Shown in pieces: positions 33,531-42,735 of a DNA stretch of 45,148 nt. This DNA is from Verrucomicrobiaceae bacterium (GTDB taxonomy: Bacteria; Verrucomicrobiota; Verrucomicrobiia; Verrucomicrobiales; Akkermansiaceae): NCBI GenBank assembly GCA_027487435.1, contig JAIYDP010000369.1, positions 1-45,148 of the forward strand. Direction: 5' to 3'. Every line of letters begins with the position of its first letter. The stretch's first letter is position 1. The translations under genes were made by a program, and so were the position numbers. The notes under the pieces are model-generated. The model saw only the letters and a program-made list of their open reading frames with translations. It had not been told where the DNA came from and did no database searches.

Positions 33531-34511
33531 ATGTTCTTCCCTCGCATTTTTTTCTTAGCTTGCGTAAGCGCGGCGATAGTTGCAACTGCCCAAGAAGACA
33601 ACGAGCCTCTGCCGGAACCTCCGAACTTGCCACCGCGCGAGGCTGCTTTAGATACGCTATTTAGTATTCCAGGAACACTTCCCGATTTGCAGGCAGCACT
33701 GGAAAAAGCTGCCGCAGAGGGCGTGCCGCTGCAATCTCGTCTCGAAGCTCGTTTCATCTACCACGTCGAGCACAACGACCAACAAGGCATCATCGCTTTA
33801 CTTCCCGAACTGGAAAAACAGAAATCTGGGTTCACCTTAGATGAATCGGAGATTTTTTCGACTCGCGAAGACTTTCTCGCGGTAATCGAATTCGCTCGCG
33901 CCATCAAGGCCCTAACAGAGAAAGACAACGAAGCATTCAAGAAACACATCACTGAAGCTCTGTGGCTCAGCCCCAATCAAGCCAGCGCATTTACTCCTTA
34001 TATCGAAAAAATGCGCCTTGCGGAACACATCAAAGGCACCGTCTTTTCTTACGATATTCAATTTCCCGCTCTATCTGATGCCAAGCCAGCTCACCTTCAG
34101 GTCTATACCGAAGGGAAAGCTGCAACCTTGCTGAATTTCTGGTCGCCATGGTCAGCCGACTGTGAGACCGATACCATGGAGCTTGCCGAATTAGAGCCGA
34201 AGCTCACATCGCGAAACATCGCTCTCGTCCATATTTTGATCAGCGATAAAACAGAAATCGTCTCCGAGGCCAAAGCTTATCTTGGCGGACTCGAACGCGT
34301 CATACCTGGTCCGCAGCTTATGGATCGGCCCAAAGACCGCATCGCTCACAAACTTCGCGTTACCGATGTGCCAACGGTGGTTCTTATCGCTCCCGAGGGA
34401 AAAATTCTCTTTCATGGCAAGCCCACGGATCCACAGATCGCGCAGATTCTCGAGACCATCCCCCAAAAAGCAGCACCGATCGACTCGCCCAAATTGCCAG
34501 ACGGCCAGTAA
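33531..34511 (+). CDS. Secreted TlpA-like thioredoxin-fold protein with a degenerate redox site
   Basis: 326 residues with a signal peptide (about 1-20). Residues 40-165 are helical and unrecognised. From about 168 a thioredoxin fold of the TlpA/ResA type follows, ending with a cis-proline (DVPTVVLIAPEGKILFHG). Its active site reads W207-S-A-D-C211 where the family has WCxxC, so the first cysteine is serine and the usual dithiol reaction is not possible. It could act as a binding or monothiol protein. It lies 36 bases after the LysM lipoprotein gene and is probably co-transcribed. Confidence 0.78.
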   Translation: MFFPRIFFLACVSAAIVATAQEDNEPLPEPPNLPPREAALDTLFSIPGTLPDLQAALEKAAAEGVPLQSRLEARFIYHVEHNDQQGIIALLPELEKQKSGFTLDESEIFSTREDFLAVIEFARAIKALTEKDNEAFKKHITEALWLSPNQASAFTPYIEKMRLAEHIKGTVFSYDIQFPALSDAKPAHLQVYTEGKAATLLNFWSPWSADCETDTMELAELEPKLTSRNIALVHILISDKTEIVSEAKAYLGGLERVIPGPQLMDRPKDRIAHKLRVTDVPTVVLIAPEGKILFHGKPTDPQIAQILETIPQKAAPIDSPKLPDGQ

Positions 34512-34524
34512 GCTCCTTTTCACC

Positions 34525-35088
34525 CTAATTCGCCATCGGATTGCGCGGCAGTTCCGCTAACAATTTGTGAAATGGCGAAAGCTCACGAAGCACGGTGGAC
34601 CATAAGTTGATGTCGTGGCTCCAACCTAACAGATTTCTGCTCGGCTTGGCCACCATCCAAGACTGCGATTGCATTTCCTCCTCCAATTGCCCCGGGCTCC
34701 AGCCGGAATACCCGACAAACGCTCGCAACAGCATACCTGGCCGCTGTTGGATCTGCATGGCTTCTTCCGCTGAAATTTGATTCGACGCTTGTAAGCCATT
34801 CGCCTCATCCCACCAAAACGCCGAAAAGAATAAATTCTTTTCCTCTACCGGTCCGCCTTGATGGACTTCCACATGCCGCAATGCCCGGAATGCCGCCTTC
34901 GGCAAAACATCCCCCACAACCTTCCCCGTCGGACGGTTCAATACCAAGCCAAACGCCCCATCCGCTAACGAGTGCTCCGACAATAGCACCACACTTCTTT
35001 CAAACATCCCGCCTTGCAGCGCTGGACTAGCGAGCAACAAGCGACCATTCAGAGGCTGCGTCTGCTGACTTTGCGAATTCACGTTCAT
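34525..35088 (-). CDS. YqgE/AlgH family protein (UPF0301)
   Basis: 187 residues, typical length. The family blocks are all present: LLLASPALQGGMFERSVVLL near the N-terminus, GAFGLVLNRPTG in the middle, and FVGYSGWSPGQLEEEM in the second half. The biochemical function of the family is unsettled. In other bacteria it has been linked to alginate regulation and is often near ruvX, which is not visible here. It is convergent with the TlpA-like gene and shares its strand with the next gene upstream. Confidence 0.92.
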   Translation of the reverse strand: MNVNSQSQQTQPLNGRLLLASPALQGGMFERSVVLLSEHSLADGAFGLVLNRPTGKVVGDVLPKAAFRALRHVEVHQGGPVEEKNLFFSAFWWDEANGLQASNQISAEEAMQIQQRPGMLLRAFVGYSGWSPGQLEEEMQSQSWMVAKPSRNLLGWSHDINLWSTVLRELSPFHKLLAELPRNPMAN

Positions 35089-35133
35089 GACTTGCCCTAG
35101 CGTAAACCACCTCGCTCATTTGTCGAATCAATA

Positions 35134-36126
35134 CTAACCACCAATCTTGTAAGGTTCCGCGCGTCCTTTTTCGAGGCATTCATCCAGCCAAGAAAGCAGT
35201 TTTTTCACCTCACTGCTCTCGCAGCGCAAGCGATTCAGCCCATGCCAATCGAGATTCGGCCGCACCTTCGGAGCCGCAATCCGATTGATCTCCAAGCATC
35301 CCATGATCGCTTCCGTCTCGCGAGGATGGGCATTCAAAATTTGCGCCGGACGCGGCAATTCATCCAAAACTTCCGAAGTAAGGCCAAACGAGGTCACCCC
35401 CACGCCAAAGGTGCTGCTCAATCTCCGCAATCCATCCGCCAGCGCCTCATCCATGATCGGTGCCGCATAGATCAACTCACCTGCCTGTGCCCACTGCGAG
35501 ACGGACAAGGTCTGAAAAAAATCTTCACGATACGTCTGCAGCGACGGCTGGATCCGTAAACGCGCGGCATGCAATCCAAAGGGGGTGATTCCCAGCCTCT
35601 GTCTCATCGCCAGCAACGCAGGATCCAAGCGCATCTCCTCATCGGGCGCATCTCCCGTATCCCAGTCAATCAAAACAATGTCCGGATATTTCCATAAATT
35701 CCCCAACGGCGAATCTTTCGTAAATGGCTCACGAAACAGAAACGGAAAACGCCCATTGATTTCATAATAGCGATGCACCACAGCGCGAAACTTGCGAATC
35801 CGCATCATCACCACATCTACAGCACTCTGATCCTGCTGCAAATCATCGAGCCTCCCCTGCGTCAAAGACACCAACTCTTGCGCGCTGGATAACGCCGGCG
35901 CGGGTGAACTTCTCCGATAGTATCCCTGTCCCTTCTCCACTTTCGCAATCGGCGAGGACGGATCACACGACATAATCGAGAAATGATAGCGCAACGAAGC
36001 ATCAGAATAGTTCCCATCCAGTTGCATCCGCAGCAATCGAATCAATTCAGTACCTTTGATCGAATCGACAGGATTGTTCGGCAGAAGGGCGATCAAAATG
36101 TCATTTAGTTGCTTGCGGAGACTCAT
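35134..36126 (-). CDS. Hypothetical protein with winged-helix-like N-terminus
   Basis: 330 residues from the ATG at 36126; the upstream extension of the frame is hydrophobic but not followed by a mature start, so it was not used. Residues about 1-75 look like a winged-helix DNA-binding fold (TELIRLLRMQL, ASLRYHFSIMS, then a wing ending GQGYYRR). The remainder (80-330) is unrecognised, with a conserved-looking block REPFTKDSPLGNLWKYPDIVLIDWD (quoted as REPFTKDSPLGNLWKYPD, then IVLIDWD) and PAQILNAHPRETEAIMG. It may be a sequence-specific regulator or a restriction-related protein; neither is shown. Confidence 0.7.
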   Translation of the reverse strand: MSLRKQLNDILIALLPNNPVDSIKGTELIRLLRMQLDGNYSDASLRYHFSIMSCDPSSPIAKVEKGQGYYRRSSPAPALSSAQELVSLTQGRLDDLQQDQSAVDVVMMRIRKFRAVVHRYYEINGRFPFLFREPFTKDSPLGNLWKYPDIVLIDWDTGDAPDEEMRLDPALLAMRQRLGITPFGLHAARLRIQPSLQTYREDFFQTLSVSQWAQAGELIYAAPIMDEALADGLRRLSSTFGVGVTSFGLTSEVLDELPRPAQILNAHPRETEAIMGCLEINRIAAPKVRPNLDWHGLNRLRCESSEVKKLLSWLDECLEKGRAEPYKIGG

Positions 36127-36371
36127 GTGATGGGCAAGACAACAATCCATCCGCATCACACATACAAGCACGAAGCTGATTTTTTTAAAAAACACGCCGA
36201 ATCAGCCCTAAAAATCATCATATTTTGATGAAATACCCACTTTCCCGTAATTCTTGCTTGCCCTTAACTGCAAAACCCACTACACCATCCATCCGTAGTG
36301 CTGTAACATCGCAACCAACTACGGATTTACGATCACCACCCTACGCACTTCATCGGCATATCCGATTTTTT

Positions 36372-38003
36372 ATGAATACACCGCCTTTTTCCGAACTCGG
36401 ATTACCAGCCCCCCTCCTTCAAGCCATCGAAGCCCTAGGTTACGAGCAGCCTTCCGCCATTCAAGCACAAGCCATTCCGCTCGCCCTTCAAGGCCATGAC
36501 GTCGTAGGCCTCTCCCAAACAGGTTCCGGCAAAACTGCCGCTTTTGTGCTTCCCGCCCTTGCCAGCATCGACTGGAAAAAACGCTCACCCCAGGTTCTCA
36601 TTCTCTGTCCGACCCGCGAACTCGCCATGCAGGTTTGTGAAGAAGTTCATCGCCTTGGTTCAAAAATCCCCCAACTCCACGCCGTGCCCGTCTATGGCGG
36701 TGCTCCGATTGGCCGCCAATTCCGCGCCCTCGAAGAAGGCGCTCAGCTCATCGTTGGCACACCTGGACGTCTTCTCGATCACATGCGCCGCGGCTCCTTT
36801 AACCCCGGGGAAATCAACCTTACCGTGCTCGATGAAGCTGACCGCATGCTCGACATGGGCTTCCGCGAGGAAATGGAAGAACTGCTAGCCCAACTTCCCG
36901 CTCACCGCCAGACCTTGTTCTTCTCTGCCACCATGAGCAAAGCCGTCCAAGGCCTGATTCGCAAGTTCGGAAAAAACGCTCAAACCATACAAATCGAGCA
37001 AAAAACTCTCACCGTTGACTCCATCGAACAACGCCACTACGAAGTGCGTGAACGTTCCAAAGTCGAAGTCCTTTGCCGCATCCTCGACCTCGAAGACCCA
37101 CGTCTCGCCATCGTCTTCTGCAACACCAAAAAAGCCGTGGATGAATGCACCGAGGCACTGCTCGCCCGCGGCTACCCCGCCGACCGTCTCCACGGCGATG
37201 TCACCCAGCAAATGCGCGAACGCGTGCTCCAACGATTCCGGGAAGGGAAAATCGAAGTCCTCATCGCCACCGACGTCGCCGCTCGGGGCATCGACATCGA
37301 AGAAATCGACATCGTTTTCAACTACGATGTCCCACAAGACCCAGAAGATTACGTCCACCGCATCGGACGCACAGGCCGAGCTGGTCGTGCTGGCCGCGCC
37401 ATCACCTTTGTCTTCGGTCGCGATCTCTATCGCCTGCAAAACATCGAGCGCACCATCCGCCAAAAAATCACCCGCCATCGCGTGCCATCGCAAGAAGAGG
37501 TCGAAGGCCGCCGTGCCGATGCTCTATACGACTCCGTCCGCGACCGCCTCGAGGCCGGCAGTTTCCAAGGACACGCCAGCTACTTGGAGCGCTTGCTCGA
37601 CCAAGGCTTCACCGCCACCGACATCGCTGGCGCCATGTTCACCATGCTTCGCGAAACATCCTCACGAGAGGGCGAGAGCATCATGGAAGACAAGCCGCAG
37701 CAACAAGGAGAAAAGCCCATGCGCCCCGACCGCGATCAAGCGCGCTCCTCTTCTTTCGCTGGCGACATGACCAAACTCTTCGTCAACCTCGGCAAGACCC
37801 ACGGCGTCACCGCCAAAGACTTTGTGGGCATGTTCTATCGTGAAGGGCAAGTCCCCGACGGTGCTCTCGGACACATCAAACTATTCCCTCGCCACACCAT
37901 CGTTGAGGTTCCTGAAGAATGTGTAGAAAAGTCTCTCATGGCTCTCTCGCGCGCCAAGCTCCGTGGCAAACCCTTCCGCGTCCACCGCGACAAACAAGCC
38001 TAA
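36372..38003 (+). CDS. DEAD-box RNA helicase with DbpA-type RNA-binding domain
   Basis: 543 residues from the ATG at 36372; the upstream open frame has no helicase sequence. Conserved helicase motifs in order: Q motif (about 27-32), GSGKT (51-55), PTREL, GTPGRLLDH, DEADRML, SAT, and HRIGRTGRAGRAG in domain 2. Residues about 465-540 match the DbpA RNA-binding domain (FVNLGKTHGVTAKDFVGMFY, ending RGKPFRVHRD), which guides family members to structured RNA such as 23S rRNA. A CsdA/DeaD- or DbpA-like role in ribosome assembly or cold response is likely. It is convergent with hom. Confidence 0.94.
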   Translation: MNTPPFSELGLPAPLLQAIEALGYEQPSAIQAQAIPLALQGHDVVGLSQTGSGKTAAFVLPALASIDWKKRSPQVLILCPTRELAMQVCEEVHRLGSKIPQLHAVPVYGGAPIGRQFRALEEGAQLIVGTPGRLLDHMRRGSFNPGEINLTVLDEADRMLDMGFREEMEELLAQLPAHRQTLFFSATMSKAVQGLIRKFGKNAQTIQIEQKTLTVDSIEQRHYEVRERSKVEVLCRILDLEDPRLAIVFCNTKKAVDECTEALLARGYPADRLHGDVTQQMRERVLQRFREGKIEVLIATDVAARGIDIEEIDIVFNYDVPQDPEDYVHRIGRTGRAGRAGRAITFVFGRDLYRLQNIERTIRQKITRHRVPSQEEVEGRRADALYDSVRDRLEAGSFQGHASYLERLLDQGFTATDIAGAMFTMLRETSSREGESIMEDKPQQQGEKPMRPDRDQARSSSFAGDMTKLFVNLGKTHGVTAKDFVGMFYREGQVPDGALGHIKLFPRHTIVEVPEECVEKSLMALSRAKLRGKPFRVHRDKQA

Positions 38004-38026
38004 CACTGCTCCCGCTGGACCTCGGA

Positions 38027-39340
38027 TTAAAGCTGCTCAATACGGAATACCACCGGCTGCGCATTGACGCAGTCAAGATCCTCGATGCGTTGCAATGCTT
38101 GCTGCAAAAGCCCATACGGGCAGCGGTGCAAGAGAAACACCATATCCACAAATGCGGCCTCTGGATCTTCCGGGTTAACCGGGGAATGCGTGCCTGAAAT
38201 TCCAATTTTGAAATCAGCTAATACTTGAGCGATCTCCGCAATCACACCAGGGCGATCTGTTACATCGAATCGCACATAATACGCCGTCTCCGTCTGTTCG
38301 ATCGGCACGAGCTTGCCCTCTTCTCTCCATGGCAGAAATCCGCGATGCACCAAATCATCTGCCAATGATGCCCCTGCATCTACCAGATCCGCCACTACCG
38401 CAGATGCTGTAGGATCTTGTCCCGCACCTCGACCATAAAACACCGCATCCCCCACGGCGTCTCCGTGAACCGCCACAGCGTTAAACACCCCATTCACCGA
38501 GGCTAAAATATGGTTACGACTCACAAACGATGGCTGCAAGCGCACTTCCACAGCGTGATCTTTGTGCTCGCGAATCACGGCAAGCAATTTCACCACATAC
38601 CCCAATTGCTTGGCAAACTCGATATCCATCGGCTTCACCTGCTGAATCCCCACCACATGCACGTCCTCCGTGGCAATCGGGAAGCCATAGGCCAGCGTTG
38701 CTAGCAAGATCGCCTTATGCGCTGCATCCCATCCATTGACATCGAGCGTAGGATCGGCCTCGGCGTAACCCAACTTCTGCGCTTCGCCCAGTGCTGATTG
38801 AAAATCAAGGCCAGCCTCGGACATCCGTTGCAAAATGTAATTGCTCGTGCCATTGATGATTCCGGTCATCGCGTGAATGCGATTGCCCACAAATGACTCT
38901 CGCACCGTCTTGATGATCGGAATGCCACCCGCTACCGCAGCTTCGAAGAAAATCGGCGTGTTGTATTTGAGCGACAGAGCAAAAATCTCCCTCCCGCGCT
39001 CGGCAAGAAGTGCTTTATTCCCTGTCACCACCGGCTTTTTCAGTTCTAGCGCCCGTGTGACAATCGCAAAGGCCAAATCCGTGCCGCCGATCAGCTCGAC
39101 GACGATCTTTACCTCCGGATCTTCCACCACAGCACGCCAATCTGTTGTAAAAAGTTCCGCAGCAAATTCTTCGCTCCTCGGCTTCGCGGCATCACGAACC
39201 AAGATACGTTTCACAACAAAGGATTGCATGCCTCCCGTGCGCTGTTGAATCAAAGCGCCATTTCGTTTCAGCGTTCGCAAAACGCCCATACCCACGGTGC
39301 CACAACCCGCCAATCCTATTCCGTATGCGTTTTCATTCAC
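38027..39340 (-). CDS. hom: Homoserine dehydrogenase with ACT domain
   Basis: 437 residues from the GTG at 39340, which has an AAGG ribosome-binding site seven bases upstream; the earlier in-frame ATG lacks one. The NAD(P)-binding loop is IGLAGCGTVGMGVL (about 7-20), and the catalytic region holds GNKALLAERG and INGTSNYIL. The C-terminal ACT domain (about 355-430) senses threonine in this family. It reduces aspartate semialdehyde to homoserine, leading to threonine and methionine. It is monocistronic in the window. Confidence 0.94.
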   Translation of the reverse strand: MNENAYGIGLAGCGTVGMGVLRTLKRNGALIQQRTGGMQSFVVKRILVRDAAKPRSEEFAAELFTTDWRAVVEDPEVKIVVELIGGTDLAFAIVTRALELKKPVVTGNKALLAERGREIFALSLKYNTPIFFEAAVAGGIPIIKTVRESFVGNRIHAMTGIINGTSNYILQRMSEAGLDFQSALGEAQKLGYAEADPTLDVNGWDAAHKAILLATLAYGFPIATEDVHVVGIQQVKPMDIEFAKQLGYVVKLLAVIREHKDHAVEVRLQPSFVSRNHILASVNGVFNAVAVHGDAVGDAVFYGRGAGQDPTASAVVADLVDAGASLADDLVHRGFLPWREEGKLVPIEQTETAYYVRFDVTDRPGVIAEIAQVLADFKIGISGTHSPVNPEDPEAAFVDMVFLLHRCPYGLLQQALQRIEDLDCVNAQPVVFRIEQL

Positions 39341-39568
39341 ACACCTTGCTAGAAGCTCACCTCGGATTTGGCAAGACTGAGGCATGGCATATTTTCACCA
39401 AATCGAACATTGTCACTCTGGGAAACAACCGATCCATCGAGAAAATCCGTTGCCTCCATGAACATAGAACAACATTTTTTGATGCCAAATGACTGCGAGC
39501 ATTAACCTGCGAAACATCCCACAGATTTTCTTGTCATTTTTCGCGCTAGTGCTACGTTTCTCCTCGTT

Positions 39569-40270
39569 ATGGAAACGTTCCCCACACAATACAACGACGT
39601 CATGGCAGAACAGCCATTGGCAACACGCACAGAGTTTATCAAAAAAACCTACTGGCACCTCTCTGGAGCAATCGCAGCATTTGCGTTCCTTGAGATTCTC
39701 TTACAAAAACTCGGACTCGGCGAAGCGTCCCTGCAAATCATAGGAACTTCTAGGTTTTCTTGGCTCATTGTCTTGGCTGGCTTCATGTTCGTCTCTTGGA
39801 TTGCGAATAGTTGGGCTCAAAATAGCACCTCACTCACGACCCAATACCTCGGCTTAGGCATCTATGTTGTCGCTCAAGCCGTGATTTTTCTGCCTTTGAT
39901 CGCAATGGCGAAAGCGATGGATCCTAACATCATCGGTCAGGCTGCTACCGTCACCCTTGCGTTGGTTCTCGCCATCACTACCGTGGCTTTCACGCTCAAG
40001 AAGGACTTCAGCTTTCTTGGTGGGTTCCTCCGCATGGCTGGATTTCTCGCGATTGGCGTCGTCATTGCCTCGTTTTTCTTGCCGATCACGCTAGGCTTTT
40101 GGTTCAGCGCTGCCATGGTACTTTTCGCTGGCGGTTGCGTGCTTTATGATACAAGCAACATCATGTATCACTATCGCCCTAACCAACATGTCGCGGCTTC
40201 ACTCTCGCTCTTTGCGAGTGTCGCACTGATGTTTTGGTACATTCTCCGCATGTTCATGAATCGCGATTGA
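39569..40270 (+). CDS. Bax inhibitor-1/YccA family membrane protein
   Basis: 233 residues with seven likely transmembrane helices, starting after a 25-residue cytoplasmic N-terminus (FIKKTYWHLSGAI is the first helix). The signature GGCVLYDTSNIMYHY lies around 190-204, with its acidic pH-sensing pair region. Eukaryotic and bacterial members are calcium-leak channels or modulators of the membrane protease FtsH; which applies here cannot be told. No gene partner is obvious. An upstream region of about 180 bases holds no clear promoter. Confidence 0.9.
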   Translation: METFPTQYNDVMAEQPLATRTEFIKKTYWHLSGAIAAFAFLEILLQKLGLGEASLQIIGTSRFSWLIVLAGFMFVSWIANSWAQNSTSLTTQYLGLGIYVVAQAVIFLPLIAMAKAMDPNIIGQAATVTLALVLAITTVAFTLKKDFSFLGGFLRMAGFLAIGVVIASFFLPITLGFWFSAAMVLFAGGCVLYDTSNIMYHYRPNQHVAASLSLFASVALMFWYILRMFMNRD

Positions 40271-40349
40271 TCAAACCCATTTCCAAGGCGAATGTTCTGC
40301 GCATCGCCACTTGCATCTGAGCAAAATTGATCCATCGTCTCACCTCACT

Positions 40350-40718
40350 ATGAGCAACACCCCGAAAATCACTGCCTACCTCAAAACCTATTGCGGATGG
40401 AGCGAAGGCGTAAGAGCCATCATGCGCAAATACGACCTCGCCTTTGAAGAAAAGGACATCATCAAGAACCCTGCGTTCCGCTGGGAAATGGAACAACGTA
40501 GCGGCCAACCGCTTTCGCCCTGCGTTGTCATCAATGACCAAATGCTCGCCGATGTCTCTGGCGAAGAAGTTGAGACTTGGATGATCGAAAATGACATCGT
40601 CGCACCGCTCGATACCGAAGCCGATGCACCAACGAATTCCTCCTGTACCGATGAGCAACACCAAGCCATGGCACGTGGGCAGTTTCCCGCAGCTTCGAAA
40701 ATCAAATTTCTGGACTGA
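40350..40718 (+). CDS. Glutaredoxin-family protein with CGWS site
   Basis: 122 residues from the ATG at 40350. A glutaredoxin fold of about 80 residues starts MSNTPKITAYLKTYCGWSEG. The active site is C15-G-W-S18, a monothiol form lacking the second cysteine. The cis-proline is in PLSPCVVIN, next to an extra cysteine. A tail of about 40 residues with SSCTDEQHQA is unusual. A role in deglutathionylation or iron-sulfur handling is suggested by monothiol relatives. It is convergent with the cyclo-ligase gene, separated by only six bases. Confidence 0.85.
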   Translation: MSNTPKITAYLKTYCGWSEGVRAIMRKYDLAFEEKDIIKNPAFRWEMEQRSGQPLSPCVVINDQMLADVSGEEVETWMIENDIVAPLDTEADAPTNSSCTDEQHQAMARGQFPAASKIKFLD

Positions 40719-40733
40719 GTCGCACTATGCGAC
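40719..40733. other. Small hairpin at the convergent gene ends
   Basis: GTCGCA and TGCGAC form a perfect 6-bp stem with a CTA loop between the converging glutaredoxin and cyclo-ligase stop codons. There is no T run on either side, so terminator activity is doubtful. Confidence 0.35.
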
Positions 40734-41264
40734 AAAGACCCGATCCATCAACACATCGTGCAACTCATGCGGCAACGTGTCTTTGATGCGTTCCGCAAAT
40801 TGCACCCCCCAGAGCATCGGCGTTTTCGATTGCCCTGCAAGATAACGATCATAAAATCCTTTGCCTTGCCCGAGTCGCACACCCTGTCTTGTGAATGCCA
40901 CGCCTGGACAAATGATCAAATCGACCGCATCCAGCACGGGCGATTCATCATTTGGCTCGTCGATCCCCCATCGTCCGGCTTGCAAGTTCCGCACATCCTC
41001 CACATGCCGAAACTGCATTTCCTCCCCCATCACTCGTGGATAGCACACCACATATTCTTGGCCTAGTGCCAAAGCCAATCGATGCAAACTCGGCTCTCCC
41101 CGCATCGCCGCATACAGCCCCACCTTTCGAACTCCTTCCAGCTTCAAAAGGCAAACAAGCAATGCATCACACAGCCGATCCGAGCGCTCTGCCTGATCAG
41201 CCACTTCTACAGCCCGCATCTCTCGACGCACCAGCGCTTTCTCCATTACAATCGACCGAGTCAT
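40725..41264 (-). CDS. 5-formyltetrahydrofolate cyclo-ligase
   Basis: About 179 residues from the ATG at 41264; a GTG at 41276 and an ATG at 41246 are alternatives, the last giving the most typical opening EKALVRREMRA. The enzyme converts 5-formyl-THF to methenyl-THF with ATP. The signatures LIICPGVAFTRQGVRLGQGKG and FYDRYL (given in two parts) near residues 120-145 carry the folate- and ATP-binding residues. It is divergent from a secreted hypothetical gene. Confidence 0.92.
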   Translation of the reverse strand: MTRSIVMEKALVRREMRAVEVADQAERSDRLCDALLVCLLKLEGVRKVGLYAAMRGEPSLHRLALALGQEYVVCYPRVMGEEMQFRHVEDVRNLQAGRWGIDEPNDESPVLDAVDLIICPGVAFTRQGVRLGQGKGFYDRYLAGQSKTPMLWGVQFAERIKDTLPHELHDVLMDRVFVA

Positions 41265-41311
41265 AGGATTTGGCACTTGAAAAAATTCTCGCCTCCCGCA
41301 AAGTAGAGCCT

Positions 41312-41884
41312 ATGCAACCCTCATGGCAAGTTTTGATCCTCGGCTTTTGCTTCATCGCGTCTGCCTTTCATGTCACTGCCCAAGAAAAACAAAATCCTCC
41401 ATTCTCCTACAAGCCTCCCGTTGTCGGCACGGGAGCGTTTACCGATGAGTTGGGCATGCTCGACAAAGAACGAGAGGAATACGCCGAAAATCTCGCCAAC
41501 TACATCGGACTGTACATCAAGGAACAAAAAGCCTCCAAAGAATCCCTCGAGCAAGCCCGCCGCTTCCTCGCCCTATCCTTCCATCTCGCCCCGCGCAACC
41601 GCAAAGCCGTTGTCATGAACTTTCAACTCCAACGCGGGATCTTGCCCGCCACCGAGGAAAGTGACTACAGCCCATCCGTCCTCGCCAAGCTCCTGCTCGC
41701 CCGTGCGCAAGCTTTGGAAAAATCAAAAAATCCCCAAGATCTCCTGCTCGCCAGTTGTTTCTCAGAAATCGCCGCTGAAATCGACCCCACCAACGAAGAC
41801 GCCGTTTATGCTTCAGAGATCCTGCGCATCGACAAACGTCAAGTCAATTGGAACCTCCTTACCGACGTCAAACCCAATCCCTGA
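41312..41884 (+). CDS. Secreted hypothetical protein with helical repeats
   Basis: 190 residues from the ATG at 41312, with a signal peptide (about 1-24, ending HVTAQ). The TTG start further upstream was not used because it would put extra residues before the signal. The mature part is helical: SLEQARRFLALSFHLAPRNRKAV and LLARAQALEKSKN, followed by LASCFSEIAAEIDPTNEDAVYASEIL, look like TPR-type helix pairs (landmarks given in short parts). It could be a small TPR-like protein-binding factor. The adenosyltransferase gene begins nine bases downstream. Confidence 0.75.
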   Translation: MQPSWQVLILGFCFIASAFHVTAQEKQNPPFSYKPPVVGTGAFTDELGMLDKEREEYAENLANYIGLYIKEQKASKESLEQARRFLALSFHLAPRNRKAVVMNFQLQRGILPATEESDYSPSVLAKLLLARAQALEKSKNPQDLLLASCFSEIAAEIDPTNEDAVYASEILRIDKRQVNWNLLTDVKPNP

Positions 41885-41893
41885 TACGACCTT

Positions 41894-42430
41894 ATGAGCA
41901 TCATTACCAAACGCGGAGACTCCGGTGAAACCGACCTGCTCTTTTCTCGCCGTATCTGCAAAACCTCCCAACGCGTCGCCGCCATGGGCGTCATGGACGA
42001 ACTCAATGCCGCCCTCGGCCTCGCCCGCGTCTCAGGCCTCGCCGAAGCCATCGTTCCGATCATCGATAGACTGCAAGATCGTCTCGTCGCCGCCATGGGC
42101 ATGATTGCCACCCTGCCAGAAGACATGGAAAAATACACCTATGCCCGCATCACGGCCGATGACGTATCGTGGATGGAAAGCACCGCTTCCACATGGGAAG
42201 CCCGCGGCATCCGTTTTCATGATTGGGCGCGCCCCGGTGCCGCTGGCGCCCTCGCCGCTGCCCATCTCGACATGGCACGCACCATTGCTAGGCGAGCCGA
42301 ACGCGAATGCCGCATCCTCCATGCCGCCGATGGAAATGTTGACCCACAGCTGTTGCTGTTCTGCAACCGTATCTCCGATCTCCTATGGATCCTCGCACGC
42401 ATCGATGAATCCGCCAAGCCGCAACCCTAA
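41894..42430 (+). CDS. Cob(I)alamin adenosyltransferase, PduO type
   Basis: 178 residues. The ATP-binding N-terminus ITKRGDSGETDLLFSRR (about 4-20) carries the TKxGDxG motif. The helical bundle contains DELNAALGLAR and the C-terminal FCNRISDLLWILAR, with the conserved arginine and asparagine. It makes adenosylcobalamin from cob(I)alamin and ATP. No cobalamin riboswitch or B12-dependent enzyme is in the window. Two small hypothetical genes follow, with starts 15 bases after it and then overlapping. Confidence 0.93.
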   Translation: MSIITKRGDSGETDLLFSRRICKTSQRVAAMGVMDELNAALGLARVSGLAEAIVPIIDRLQDRLVAAMGMIATLPEDMEKYTYARITADDVSWMESTASTWEARGIRFHDWARPGAAGALAAAHLDMARTIARRAERECRILHAADGNVDPQLLLFCNRISDLLWILARIDESAKPQP

Positions 42431-42444
42431 ACCTCGGCTCCCAC

Positions 42445-42735
42445 ATGGACTTCAACCAAGGAGAATTTGACTTTGATGCGCCAGGCACCAACGCCGGATG
42501 GGTCAAATGGCGGCAGCAACTCGATGAGCGCAAACACGCCTTCGAGCAACGCTGGGGCATCATCCTCGGCAAATCCGTAACCCTCACCCTCCGTGACTAC
42601 GCCAAACCCTTCACGGGCATCATCACCATCGAGCCGACACCGCCAAAATCTGCCCCGCCGCAACAGCCGATCTTCCGCGTCGGCCACGTTACCTTTCATC
42701 ACGAAGAAATCATCAGCTTAACCGCCACAACATGA
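42445..42735 (+). CDS. Small hypothetical protein
   Basis: 96 residues, unrecognised, no signal peptide. The start is acidic (MDFNQGEFDFDAPGTNAG), followed by a short helix (WRQQLDERKHAFEQRWG) and a beta-rich part (GKSVTLTLRDYAKPFTGIITIE), with a proline-rich stretch PTPPKSAPPQQP. The beta part is SH3-like by eye only. It begins 15 bases after the adenosyltransferase gene, and its stop overlaps the next gene's start in an ATGA, so the three form an operon. Confidence 0.72.
   Translation: MDFNQGEFDFDAPGTNAGWVKWRQQLDERKHAFEQRWGIILGKSVTLTLRDYAKPFTGIITIEPTPPKSAPPQQPIFRVGHVTFHHEEIISLTATT

Noticed and set aside
37145..37843. Arginine- and histidine-rich plus-strand frame inside the helicase gene
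   Set aside because: Its composition (RPRR, RHRR runs) is that of an out-of-frame reading of a GC-rich gene.
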